A stretch of DNA of 49,062 nt. Origin: Acidobacteriota bacterium. Its GTDB lineage: Bacteria; Acidobacteriota; Terriglobia; Terriglobales; Acidobacteriaceae. The stretch spans positions 1 through 49,062 of the forward strand of contig JARLGJ010000031.1 in the NCBI GenBank assembly GCA_031296105.1. The letters run 5' to 3'. The notes under the pieces are model-generated. The model was not told the DNA's origin. It searched no databases and was given only the letters and a program-made list of their open reading frames with translations. The position numbers and the translations under genes are program-made. How positions within the stretch are numbered: the stretch's first letter is position 1; every line of letters starts with the position of its first letter. This document shows, one piece after another, positions 1-7,772 of the stretch.

Positions 1-606
1 AAACTGCGGCCAATTAGGCCGAAACGGCGAAAAATCCGTTTCGAGGATCGAACAAGCCAGAAATCAGGGGTTTTTCCGCAGCCTGTAAAGCCCCTGTGTT
101 TATGCGGCTTGTACGGCACGGATAAATCCGTGCCCTGACAAGACACCTTCCCCTCAAAATCTATCGTTAACAGGTTTAACTCCCGTGGAATAGCTTGCGA
201 AACTGACTTATTCAGAGCTTCCTTAGGTTCTAAAGCCCTTGGATTCTCGCAGCTTTTCGGCACGGCTTTAGAGGTTACGGAATAAGTTCCAACGGATTGT
301 CACCCTGTCTATAACAACGCCCCCTGTTGTCAAGGCAAGGGAGCGGCCGTAGTTGCCGCGAGTCGAAGGGACGCTACTCCTCGTTATCACTGTCCCAGGT
401 TAGGCCCGCTGCGCGGTCCGAACCTGGGACACACCCTGCCCGGTATAGGGGTGTTTCGACTACGCTAACATGACAATCATTTTCTTCACATTTTGTTTTT
501 CCGCAGCCTGGGAAACCGTGCCCTGACAGATTCCGGCTTGATCAGAGTATCTTCAGGCCAAACGTGTGGGAGAGCTACCGCATTCACGACACCGCGAATT
601 GACTCG
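1..606. repeat. Intergenic region made of mosaic repeats and hairpins
   Basis: No convincing gene. The stretch holds two small hairpins at the left edge (arms 7-11/17-21 and 21-27/36-42). It has two copies of a motif beginning TTTTTCCGCAGCCTG (71-85 and 496-510), each followed by CCGTGCCCTGACA; a third, slightly diverged copy is at 7339-7371. Segments 341-368 and 437-460 reappear in reverse complement at 7238-7313. A perfect 11-bp inverted repeat lies at 391-401/421-431. The mix of short blocks in both orientations fits dispersed intergenic elements rather than remnants of a gene. Confidence 0.75.
391..431. repeat. Palindromic repeat, 11-bp perfect arms
   Basis: TGTCCCAGGTT (391-401) is the exact reverse complement of AACCTGGGACA (421-431), separated by 19 GC-rich bases. 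A related palindrome with the same CCCAGGTT/AACCTGGG core closes the window at 49019-49057. Having two copies with different spacers points to a REP-like dispersed element. Confidence 0.7.
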
Positions 607-2415
607 TCAGTTCCCGGCGTCGTTCATCTCCGGCTCGGTGAGACCCGCGCGGCGGTAGGTGCGCAGAATGTCCTCGGTGCTCACCACGCCCATCAGCAGA
701 TCGAGGTTGCCGCGGTGCACCACCGGCAGCAGCGGACGCTCGCGCATAAAGCGCAGCGCAATTTCCAAGGGCTGGTCCTGGTAAAGCCTGGGCACGCGCG
801 CCTTCACCAAAGAACGCACGGGCTCCTGCTCGGGATGCGCGGGGTCTTCCAGCGTCTCGCGCGAGAGGACGCTCCAGCGGCCCTCGCCCAACGACACCAG
901 GAAGTTGTTCTCCGGCGCGGCCGAAGCGGCAATTCCGCGCGCCGAGGCGATGGTTTCATCGCCCAAGAGGGCGCGGCCCAGCGTGGGATGCATGGCGTCC
1001 TCCACGTGCAGCAAGGCGCGTTCGCGCTCGTCCTCTTCTTCAATCGAAGGCAGGTTCAAGCCGTCCTGCTGGCAAAGCAGGTCGAACAAGGGCATGGGTT
1101 GCAGGCTGCGCGAGATGAAGTACGCCAGCGAATTGCAGATCATCACCGGCAGAATCATCGCGTAATTGCCGCTGATCTCCAGCACCATGAAGACCGAGGT
1201 CATCGGCGCGCGCAGAATGCCGGCGAACAGAGCGCCCATGCCCACCAGCGCGTAGGCTCCTACCGGCACGTTCACCGCCGGAAACAGCAGTTGCTCCAAA
1301 GATCCCGCGGTGCCGCCCAGCATGGCGCCCATGAACAGCACCGGCGCAAACAAGCCTCCCGGCGTGCTGGAGGCAAAGCTCAACATGGTGGCCACAAACT
1401 TGGCCAGCACCATCAATCCCAGGATTTGCCAGGCAAAGCGGTCGTGCATGGCAAGGTCCATCCACTCGTAGCCCGAACCCATCACCTGCGGCACACGCAT
1501 GGCCAGCAGACCGATGAGGAAGCCCGCGGCGGCCGGTTGCAGCATCTGCACGCGCGGCGGCTGGCGGCGCAGAATGGGCCGCAAATATCGGATGCACTTC
1601 ACAAACAGCACGCTCAGCAGGCCCGCGGCCAGGCCCAGCGCGGCGTACACCAGCAGTTCCGCGGGATGATTGAGGCGGTACAGCGGCACGCGGAAGAGCG
1701 GTTCGCTGCCCAGCATCCAGCGCTCGGCCACCACGCTGGAGACCGCGGCCAGCACCACCGCGCCCAGCACACCGGCGCTCCAGCGACCGATGACCTCTTC
1801 AATCACAAACAGCACGGCGGTCATGGGAGCGTTGAAGGCCGCGGCCAGTCCGGCGGCGGCGCCTACAGGGGCCATCATGCGCAGGCGCTCTTTGCTGAGC
1901 TTCAGCCACTCGCCCACATAGGACGCCAGTCCCGCGCCGATCTGCAGCGCCGGATCCTCCGGGCCCAGAGAGTGTCCGCTGCCGATGGCCAGTGCGCTGA
2001 GGGCAAACTTGGCGACTGCGTTCTCCGGCCCCACGTGCCCGTCGTAGAGATACAGCGCGGCCTTGGTCTGGTTGACGCCCGTGCCGCGCACCCGCGGAAA
2101 ATAGCGCACGGCGATGATGCCTACGACCAGGCCCGTGACCATGGGAGCCAGCACCACGCGCGGCCAGCCGGGATGCATCGATCCACCCAGCATCCACACG
2201 CGCGTCATGGAAATCGCCACGCGGAACAACACCACGGCGAAACCGGCCAGGACGCCTATGGCGATGGCCAGCGCCAGGAAGAAACGCTCTTCGCGGATGG
2301 AGATGACGCCGCTGGAGCCCAGGATGCGGCGCAGGGTTTCAAAGTATTTGCGGTGCACGGGCGTGCCCATCAACTGGGACAGCACGTCGCGGCTGCGGTC
2401 GCGGCGCGGGGTCAT
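607..2415 (-). CDS. ClC-family chloride channel/transporter with C-terminal CBS domains
   Basis: A 602-residue integral membrane protein of the ClC family, moving chloride (possibly exchanged for protons) across the inner membrane. Many hydrophobic segments fill residues 45-435. The filter/gate motifs are recognisable: GPEDP at 151-155 corresponds to the family's GREGP, with E153 in the place of the gating glutamate, and GGLFAP at 353-358 corresponds to GxFxP. Residues about 465-595 are soluble and carry two CBS-like repeats, which in relatives bind adenine nucleotides. The ATG at 2415 overlaps the stop of the upstream minus-strand gene (ATGA), so the two are translationally coupled. The arginine of the canonical GREGP motif is replaced by proline and its second glycine by aspartate, so selectivity cannot be predicted. 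Confidence 0.9.
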   Translation of the reverse strand: MTPRRDRSRDVLSQLMGTPVHRKYFETLRRILGSSGVISIREERFFLALAIAIGVLAGFAVVLFRVAISMTRVWMLGGSMHPGWPRVVLAPMVTGLVVGIIAVRYFPRVRGTGVNQTKAALYLYDGHVGPENAVAKFALSALAIGSGHSLGPEDPALQIGAGLASYVGEWLKLSKERLRMMAPVGAAAGLAAAFNAPMTAVLFVIEEVIGRWSAGVLGAVVLAAVSSVVAERWMLGSEPLFRVPLYRLNHPAELLVYAALGLAAGLLSVLFVKCIRYLRPILRRQPPRVQMLQPAAAGFLIGLLAMRVPQVMGSGYEWMDLAMHDRFAWQILGLMVLAKFVATMLSFASSTPGGLFAPVLFMGAMLGGTAGSLEQLLFPAVNVPVGAYALVGMGALFAGILRAPMTSVFMVLEISGNYAMILPVMICNSLAYFISRSLQPMPLFDLLCQQDGLNLPSIEEEDERERALLHVEDAMHPTLGRALLGDETIASARGIAASAAPENNFLVSLGEGRWSVLSRETLEDPAHPEQEPVRSLVKARVPRLYQDQPLEIALRFMRERPLLPVVHRGNLDLLMGVVSTEDILRTYRRAGLTEPEMNDAGN

Positions 2416-3647
2416 TGTGCGGCTCCCAGGCGCTGGCGAGCCAGCAGGTTCAGCGCCTCATCGTCCAGAGAGGCGGCGGCGCAATCCTTTTGCGCGGCGG
2501 CCTCGGCCTGAAAGGCAAAGCGCATGGCGCTCTCAATCACGTCGTCGCGTCCACGCAGGCGGCGCTCGTTCATAACGGGCTGCAACTGCTCCGCCCAGCG
2601 CGCAAAGCCGGCCCACTCGGAGGCATCCCGGGCCGTGCCCCTGGTGCCGGTCATCTGCATGGCGAAGGGCGCGCCGCACCCGGCCAGGCGCCGCAGCGCC
2701 ACCTGGTACACGGCAATGGTCCGCGCGGCGCGAATTTTGGAGTTTCCGCCCTTGGCGAACGGGTCCAGGGCCTCGGCCCGCGCCAGTTGCGATTGCAGCG
2801 CGCGCGCCTCCGCCGAAGGCTTGGCAATCGCGTCCACCAGCTTGCGCGCCGCCAGATATTTTCCTTCCGCCAACTCCACGCGCGCCGCGCCCACCACCGC
2901 GGGTTCATCGCCGGGATCGCGGCCCATCAGCATCTGGTAAATCTGCCGCGCGTGTTCCAGGTCGCCATTCTTCAAAAACACTCCGGCCAATTTGATCTGC
3001 TCGGGCGAGCCGGCGGGCAGGCTGTCCGAGAGCCGCGCCAGCACGCCTTCGGCCTCGTCGCTGCGGCCCAGGCGGGCCAGGTAATCGGCCACTTCCAATT
3101 CGGTATCGATTTTTTGCAGGTCTCCGTGCTCGTGATCCGGCCAGGCGCCGCTGATGGCGTCACGATAGTAGAGCAGAGCGTCTTCGGAGCGTCCGGCGCG
3201 GGCCTCGATGCGGGCCAGCTTCAGGTTCACCAGGGCGTCTTCGGGATGCAGCTCGCGGTAATCGCGCAGTTGCGAGCGCGCCGTGTTGGCCGCACCGGCC
3301 GCCAGCAAAGCGTCGGTCAACTTCAGGCGGAACTCCACGTTGTCGTGGTCATACACCAGGGCGCTTTCGTAGGCGCGCACGGCTTCCATGCCCTTGTGCT
3401 GCGCCAGCGCCTGGCTGCCGCGCGTGGAGTAGCGCAGGGCCATGGCCTCTTTCACCTGGTTATAGCCGCCCACCACCAGCCGCGTGAAGCTGAAGCCCAG
3501 GGCAATCGCCAGTGCCAGCGCCAGCAGAGGCCGCCAATCGCGAATCGTCCAGACGTGCCCCTCCACATCGCAATGGGGACACCTGCCGCTGGCAGCCAGG
3601 GGCTGGTGGCAGATCGTACAAAGCTGGACTTCTTCGTTCATTGCCAT
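2412..3647 (-). CDS. Zinc-ribbon, single-TM, TPR-repeat protein
   Basis: A 411-residue protein of unknown specific function. The N-terminus has two CxxC knuckles (C10/C13 and C23/C26) that look like a small zinc ribbon. A hydrophobic segment at about 38-58 should anchor it in the inner membrane. The rest is alanine- and leucine-rich helical sequence with tetratricopeptide-like repeats (roughly 75-290), suggesting a protein-interaction scaffold. The start at 3647 is preceded by a GGAG about seven bases upstream. It is the first gene of a two-gene unit and overlaps the ClC gene by 4 bp, so a role in assembling or regulating the channel is possible but only inferred from position. Confidence 0.75.
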   Translation of the reverse strand: MAMNEEVQLCTICHQPLAASGRCPHCDVEGHVWTIRDWRPLLALALAIALGFSFTRLVVGGYNQVKEAMALRYSTRGSQALAQHKGMEAVRAYESALVYDHDNVEFRLKLTDALLAAGAANTARSQLRDYRELHPEDALVNLKLARIEARAGRSEDALLYYRDAISGAWPDHEHGDLQKIDTELEVADYLARLGRSDEAEGVLARLSDSLPAGSPEQIKLAGVFLKNGDLEHARQIYQMLMGRDPGDEPAVVGAARVELAEGKYLAARKLVDAIAKPSAEARALQSQLARAEALDPFAKGGNSKIRAARTIAVYQVALRRLAGCGAPFAMQMTGTRGTARDASEWAGFARWAEQLQPVMNERRLRGRDDVIESAMRFAFQAEAAAQKDCAAASLDDEALNLLARQRLGAAQ

Positions 3648-3794
3648 CTCAACTCCGGGACTTCGCCGCCCCGGGCACTGCGTGTATCTACTTCATATCA
3701 CGAGGCGAGGGGGCGCCGCACAAAAAGTACGCGCCGGGGTGACAAGCGGTGAACCCGGCGCGGCATCCACAACCGCGAAGCCCTTCGAATCGCC

Positions 3795-3800
3795 TATAAT
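3795..3800 (+). promoter_or_regulatory. Perfect -10 hexamer (TATAAT) at the ileS start
   Basis: TATAAT ends exactly one base before the first ATG (3801). If this is the real -10 box, transcription would start at about 3807, inside the ATG-initiated frame, and the in-frame GTG at 3840 (with GGAG at 3823-3826) becomes the likely start. No clear -35 box is visible. Confidence 0.4.
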
Positions 3801-6674
3801 ATGAGATTCAAGCAATCAGATCGGAGATACAAAACCGAAGTGGATCTCAAGGCGACCGTCAATCTGCCCACCACGGATTTCCCCATGAAGGCGAACCTGC
3901 CTCAGAACGAGCCCAAAATGCTCGAGCACTGGCAGAACATTCGCATCTACGACCTCGTGCGCAAAGCGCGCGCCGGACGCCCCCAGTGGGTTCTGCACGA
4001 CGGGCCGCCCTACGCCAACGGCGCCATTCACCTGGGCCACGCGCTGAACAAGTGCCTGAAGGATTTCATCGTCAAGTCGCGCACCATGTCCGGCTACGAC
4101 TCGCCGTACATCCCTGGCTGGGACTGCCACGGCCTGCCCATCGAGATCAAGGTGGATGAGGCGCTGGGCCGCAAGAAGCTGGAGATGGACCCGCTTGAGG
4201 TGCGCCACGCCTGCCGCAAATACGCCGAAAAGTACGTCGGCATACAGAGCGCTCAGTTCCAGCGCCTCGGCGTCTTCGGCGACTTCGACAACCCGTACTC
4301 GACCATGAACAAAGGCTACGAGGCGCGGGTCATCGAAAACTTCTACGCCTTCTTCGAGAAGGGCCTGGTCTATAAGGGCCTGAAGCCGGTCTATTGGTGC
4401 ATCCACTGCCGCACCGCGCTGGCCGAGGCGGAAGTGGAGTACGCCAACCACACCAGCCCCTCGGTGTTCGTCAAATACGCGCTGACCAGCGATGCCGCGT
4501 CGATCGATCCCGCGCTGGCCGCCTACGCTGGCAAAGCCAACGTGGTCATCTGGACCACTACGCCCTGGACGCTTCCGGCCTCGATGGCCGTTGCCTTCCA
4601 CCCTCGCGCGGAGTACCAGGCGATCCTCGATAATGCTTCGGGACAAGTCTTCATCCTCGCCGCGGAGCTTGCGCCCTCGGTGATGCCCAAGCTGAAGCTC
4701 GGACTGGAAGGTCATGAGGTCGTGGCCACCTTCCCCGGCGCCAAGCTGGAGCGCGTTGTGTTTGCGCATCCCTTCCTGGAGCGCGACGTGCTCGGCGTGC
4801 TGGCCGACTACGTCACCATGGACACCGGCACCGGCGCGGTGCACACCGCTCCGGCGCACGGCGCGGATGACTTCTACACCGGCGTGAAGTACGGCATCGA
4901 CCAGACCTGCCGCGTCGATGAAGGCGGACACCTGCGCGAAGGGCTGCCCGAGTACGACGGCCTCACGGTCTTCAAGGCCAACGCGCCCATCAAGGAGTTG
5001 CTGGAAAAGCGCGGCGTGCTGCTGGCCAGCGAAGACATTGAGCACTCGTATCCGCACTGCTGGCGCTGTCACAAGCCGGTCATCTTCCGCGCCACCGAGC
5101 AGTGGTTCATCTCGATGGAAGGCAAGATCAACGACGGCACGCTGCGCAGCGAAGCTCTGAAAGCAATTGCCGGCGTCAAGTGGGATCCCACCTGGGGCGA
5201 AGAGCGCATCAGCAACATGGTGGCCACGCGCCCCGACTGGTGCATCTCGCGCCAGAGAATCTGGGGCGTGCCCATCGCCGTGTTCTTCTGCGAAACGTGC
5301 GGCAAGCTGCATGAGAATCCCGCGACCAATAAAGCCGTGGTCGATCTCTTTGCGCGCGAGGGCGCCGATGCCTGGTATGCGCACACGGCGGCGGAGATCA
5401 TGCCCGCGGGAACCAAGTGCGCGTATTGCGGCGGCCAGTCTTTCCACAAGGAGATGGACATCATCGACGTGTGGTTCGAGTCCGGAGCTTCGCAGGCCTC
5501 GGTGCTGCCGCAGATCTACGGCAAGTGGCAGCCGGCGGATATGTACCTGGAAGGCGGCGATCAGTACCGCGGCTGGTTCCACAGCTCCCTGCTCTGCTCG
5601 ATGGGCTTGAACGGCGTGTCGCCGTATCGCGCGGTGGCCACCAATGGATGGACGCTGGATGAAAACGGCCGCGCCATGTCCAAGTCGCTCGGCAACACGG
5701 TCGATCCCGTGGACATTGCCAAACGCATGGGCGGCGAGATTGTGCGCTTCTGGGTGGCCTCGGTGGATTTCCGCGAGGACGTGCGCGCCAGCGAAAACCT
5801 GATGACGCGCGTGGCCGAGAACTACCGCAAGATTCGCAACACCTTCCGCTACATCCTCGGCAACTTGCACGGCTTTGAACCGGCGCGTGACCTGGTGGCC
5901 TTCGATCAGCTTGAGCCGCTCGACCAGTACATGCTGCTGCGCATGGCCGACGTGGCCGCCGAGTGCCGCGCCTGGTACGACGAGATGTTGTTCCACCGTA
6001 TTTATCAGCGGCTGAACGAATTCTTCGCCGTCGATTTGAGCGCGCAGTACTTCGACATTCTGAAGGACCGCCTGTACACCTATCCGCGCTCGTCGGTGGC
6101 GCGGCGGTCGGCGCAGACCGCTCTGTGGCGCATCGGCGAAGCCCTCTTGCGCCTGGTCGCACCCGTCCTGAGCTTCACGGCCGACGAAGCCTGGAAGCAC
6201 ATGCCGCAGATGCTGTCGCGTCCGGAGAGCGTGCACCTGGCGCTGTTCCCCAACACCAACGACATCACCGGCGAAATCCGCGACCGCGAGCAGGCCGAGG
6301 CCGTCCGCGCCGATTGGGACTTCCTCTTTTCGGTGCGCGACCTGGCGCTGCGCGAGTTGGAAGAGTTGCGCAACAACAAGACGATCAAGGCCAACCTGGA
6401 GGCGAAGGTCGCACTCACCGCCAGCGGCAAGGATTATCAGCGGCTGGCGCAGTACGCGAACAAGCTGGCCGCGCTGCTGGTGGTCTCGCAGGTCGAGGTC
6501 AAGCAGGGCGCGGGCGGTCCCATTGCGGTGAACGTGGCCAGGGCCGAAGGCGAAAAGTGCGAGCGCTGCTGGAACTACTCTACGCACGTGGGCGAGGACA
6601 AAGAGTGGCCCACGGTCTGCGAGCGTTGCAGCGCCAACCTGAAAGTCATTGCCGGCGAGGCGAAAGAGGGCTAA
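3801..6674 (+). CDS. ileS: Isoleucine--tRNA ligase
   Basis: Cytoplasmic class I aminoacyl-tRNA synthetase that charges tRNA-Ile. The 957 residues match the usual length of bacterial IleS. HLGH at 77-80 is the HIGH signature, AMSKS at 625-629 is the KMSKS loop, and C920/C923/C940/C943 form the C-terminal zinc site (CERC...CERC) typical of the bacterial type. The editing (CP1) domain fills the central part. The start is uncertain: the ATG at 3801 follows directly on TATAAT and lacks a ribosome-binding site, whereas GTG at 3840 is in frame, still ahead of the conserved N-terminus, and would give 944 residues. Its stop overlaps the lspA start by one base (TAATG), so ileS and lspA form an operon, the same order as in many bacteria. 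Confidence 0.97.
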   Translation: MRFKQSDRRYKTEVDLKATVNLPTTDFPMKANLPQNEPKMLEHWQNIRIYDLVRKARAGRPQWVLHDGPPYANGAIHLGHALNKCLKDFIVKSRTMSGYDSPYIPGWDCHGLPIEIKVDEALGRKKLEMDPLEVRHACRKYAEKYVGIQSAQFQRLGVFGDFDNPYSTMNKGYEARVIENFYAFFEKGLVYKGLKPVYWCIHCRTALAEAEVEYANHTSPSVFVKYALTSDAASIDPALAAYAGKANVVIWTTTPWTLPASMAVAFHPRAEYQAILDNASGQVFILAAELAPSVMPKLKLGLEGHEVVATFPGAKLERVVFAHPFLERDVLGVLADYVTMDTGTGAVHTAPAHGADDFYTGVKYGIDQTCRVDEGGHLREGLPEYDGLTVFKANAPIKELLEKRGVLLASEDIEHSYPHCWRCHKPVIFRATEQWFISMEGKINDGTLRSEALKAIAGVKWDPTWGEERISNMVATRPDWCISRQRIWGVPIAVFFCETCGKLHENPATNKAVVDLFAREGADAWYAHTAAEIMPAGTKCAYCGGQSFHKEMDIIDVWFESGASQASVLPQIYGKWQPADMYLEGGDQYRGWFHSSLLCSMGLNGVSPYRAVATNGWTLDENGRAMSKSLGNTVDPVDIAKRMGGEIVRFWVASVDFREDVRASENLMTRVAENYRKIRNTFRYILGNLHGFEPARDLVAFDQLEPLDQYMLLRMADVAAECRAWYDEMLFHRIYQRLNEFFAVDLSAQYFDILKDRLYTYPRSSVARRSAQTALWRIGEALLRLVAPVLSFTADEAWKHMPQMLSRPESVHLALFPNTNDITGEIRDREQAEAVRADWDFLFSVRDLALRELEELRNNKTIKANLEAKVALTASGKDYQRLAQYANKLAALLVVSQVEVKQGAGGPIAVNVARAEGEKCERCWNYSTHVGEDKEWPTVCERCSANLKVIAGEAKEG

Positions 6675-7189
6675 TGCCGCAGGGCACGTTGTCTTCTGGA
6701 AAACTGCGCGCGCTTTATTTTGGAATTGCGGCGGCCGTGATTGCGGCCGACCGCTTCACCAAAATCATGGTCGCCAAACGCATCGAACTGGATTTCGGAT
6801 CGGTGACGCTGATCCCGCGCTTCTTCTCTCTTACGCATGTGGAGAACACCGGCGCGGCTTTCAGCATGTTTGCCGACTGGCCCGCCTGGGTGCGCGTTCC
6901 CTTGCTGGTCGCGTTCTCAACGGCGGCCATGATTCTGGTGAGCGTGCTGCTGTGGCGGATGGGCAAGAAGTTCAGCCGCCTTGGGCTGGCACTGTCGTTC
7001 ATCCTTGGCGGAGCGGTGGGCAACCTCTACGATCGCGCGCGCTTCGGACGCGTCACCGACTTTCTGCACGTGTACGTTGGCACGCACACCTGGCCGGACT
7101 TCAACCTGGCCGATAGCGCCATCGTCTGCGGCGCATGTCTGTTGGTGCTGGATTTATTTCTCTCGGAAAAACAAGAGCGAGCGCAATAG
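6674..7189 (+). CDS. lspA: Lipoprotein signal peptidase (signal peptidase II)
   Basis: Inner-membrane aspartic protease that cuts the signal peptide from prolipoproteins after lipid attachment. At 171 residues it has normal size and four hydrophobic helices. The two catalytic aspartates sit in the conserved motifs NLYDR (D120) and FNLADS (D147); D26 and the VENTGAAFS segment are also typical. Translation starts at an ATG overlapping the ileS stop by one base, so it depends on ileS translation. It would process the lipoproteins encoded in this window, for example the M28 enzyme at 11026. A hairpin overlapping its 3' end ends the unit. Confidence 0.95.
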   Translation: MPQGTLSSGKLRALYFGIAAAVIAADRFTKIMVAKRIELDFGSVTLIPRFFSLTHVENTGAAFSMFADWPAWVRVPLLVAFSTAAMILVSVLLWRMGKKFSRLGLALSFILGGAVGNLYDRARFGRVTDFLHVYVGTHTWPDFNLADSAIVCGACLLVLDLFLSEKQERAQ

Positions 7190-7201
7190 CGCCCGCTCGC
7201 T
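7176..7201 (+). terminator. Hairpin at the end of ileS-lspA
   Basis: AGCGAGCG (7176-7183) pairs with CGCTCGCT (7194-7201) around a 10-nt loop. The stem covers the lspA stop codon and is followed by only a weak T-run, so it is a plausible but not strong terminator. Confidence 0.5.
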
Positions 7202-7237
7202 TTCTGCATTCGTAAGGCCGATTGTCATGTCGAGTTG

Positions 7238-7371
7238 GTCGAAACACCCCTATACCGGGCAAGGACTTTCTATGGAGTAGAGGCCCTTCGACTCGCGGCA
7301 AATACGGCCGCTCCCTCAGGGTGACACTCCCACGCGACTTTTCCGCAACCTGTAAATCCGTGCCCTGACAA
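7238..7371. repeat. Intergenic mosaic repeat, inverted relative to 330-460
   Basis: Bases 7238-7261 are the exact reverse complement of 437-460 (24 bp). Bases 7286-7313 match 341-368 in reverse complement with one mismatch. Bases 7339-7371 repeat in direct orientation the TTTTTCCGCA...CCGTGCCCTGACA block seen at 71-140 and 496-528. No gene lies in 7202-7416. Confidence 0.75.
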
Positions 7372-7416
7372 ACCAATTTTCGATCCGAGTTCATCAGCCG
7401 CTTATTCATGCTTTTT

Positions 7417-7623
7417 CTAGCTGTCCTTGCGGTAGAGCAGGTTTTTCATCGCCTCGCGGCGGGCGGCATCGCGGCCGCGGTCTTGCGTGCTGCCACCCTC
7501 GGTCTGCTCCTTGGACGCCTCTTCGGCGCTGCAATCCCAGCAGCGATTGGCAAAGCCCGGTTTATCCGGACGCAGTTCGAACTCCTCGCCACACACAACA
7601 CACACTTTGATCGGAAATGCCAT
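7417..7623 (-). CDS. Small zinc-ribbon protein
   Basis: A 68-residue cytoplasmic protein starting MAFPIKVC. It contains CVVC near the N-terminus and a second CWDC pair about 20 residues on, the spacing of a zinc ribbon, followed by a charged tail rich in E, Q, R and K. I chose the internal ATG at 7623 because sequence upstream in the same frame (to 7722) is basic and shows no conservation-like features; there is no clear ribosome-binding site. The function is unknown. Small proteins of this type in related bacteria are usually annotated as zinc-ribbon hypothetical proteins. Confidence 0.55.
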   Translation of the reverse strand: MAFPIKVCVVCGEEFELRPDKPGFANRCWDCSAEEASKEQTEGGSTQDRGRDAARREAMKNLLYRKDS

Positions 7624-7727
7624 GCCAACATGATAACAAGACCGCGGGCGGCGTTGCAGGTCGCGGGATGTGGATTTCCTGTACTTTTCCCTGCCTCTAC
7701 GAGTAAACAATTTGCCCCGCATAAATG

Positions 7728-7758
7728 GAAACGAGGCGCCCGCGGGCGCCTCGTTTTG
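7728..7758. terminator. Bidirectional terminator downstream of the S41 protease gene
   Basis: A GC-rich hairpin: ACGAGGCGCC pairs with GGCGCCTCGT around a 4-nt CGCG loop, flanked by an A-run on the left and a T-run on the right. Read on the minus strand it sits 15 bases past the ctp stop and ends in TTT. Confidence 0.75.
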
Positions 7759-7772
7759 TCCACAATGCTGCT

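Noticed and set aside
493..2511. Long plus-strand open frame opposite the ClC gene
   Set aside because: His/Arg/Gln-rich translation with no domain, the mirror of a GC-rich membrane-protein gene on the minus strand.
3816..6587. Long minus-strand open frame opposite ileS (923 codons)
   Set aside because: Exists only because of high GC at third positions; the plus strand encodes an unambiguous IleS.
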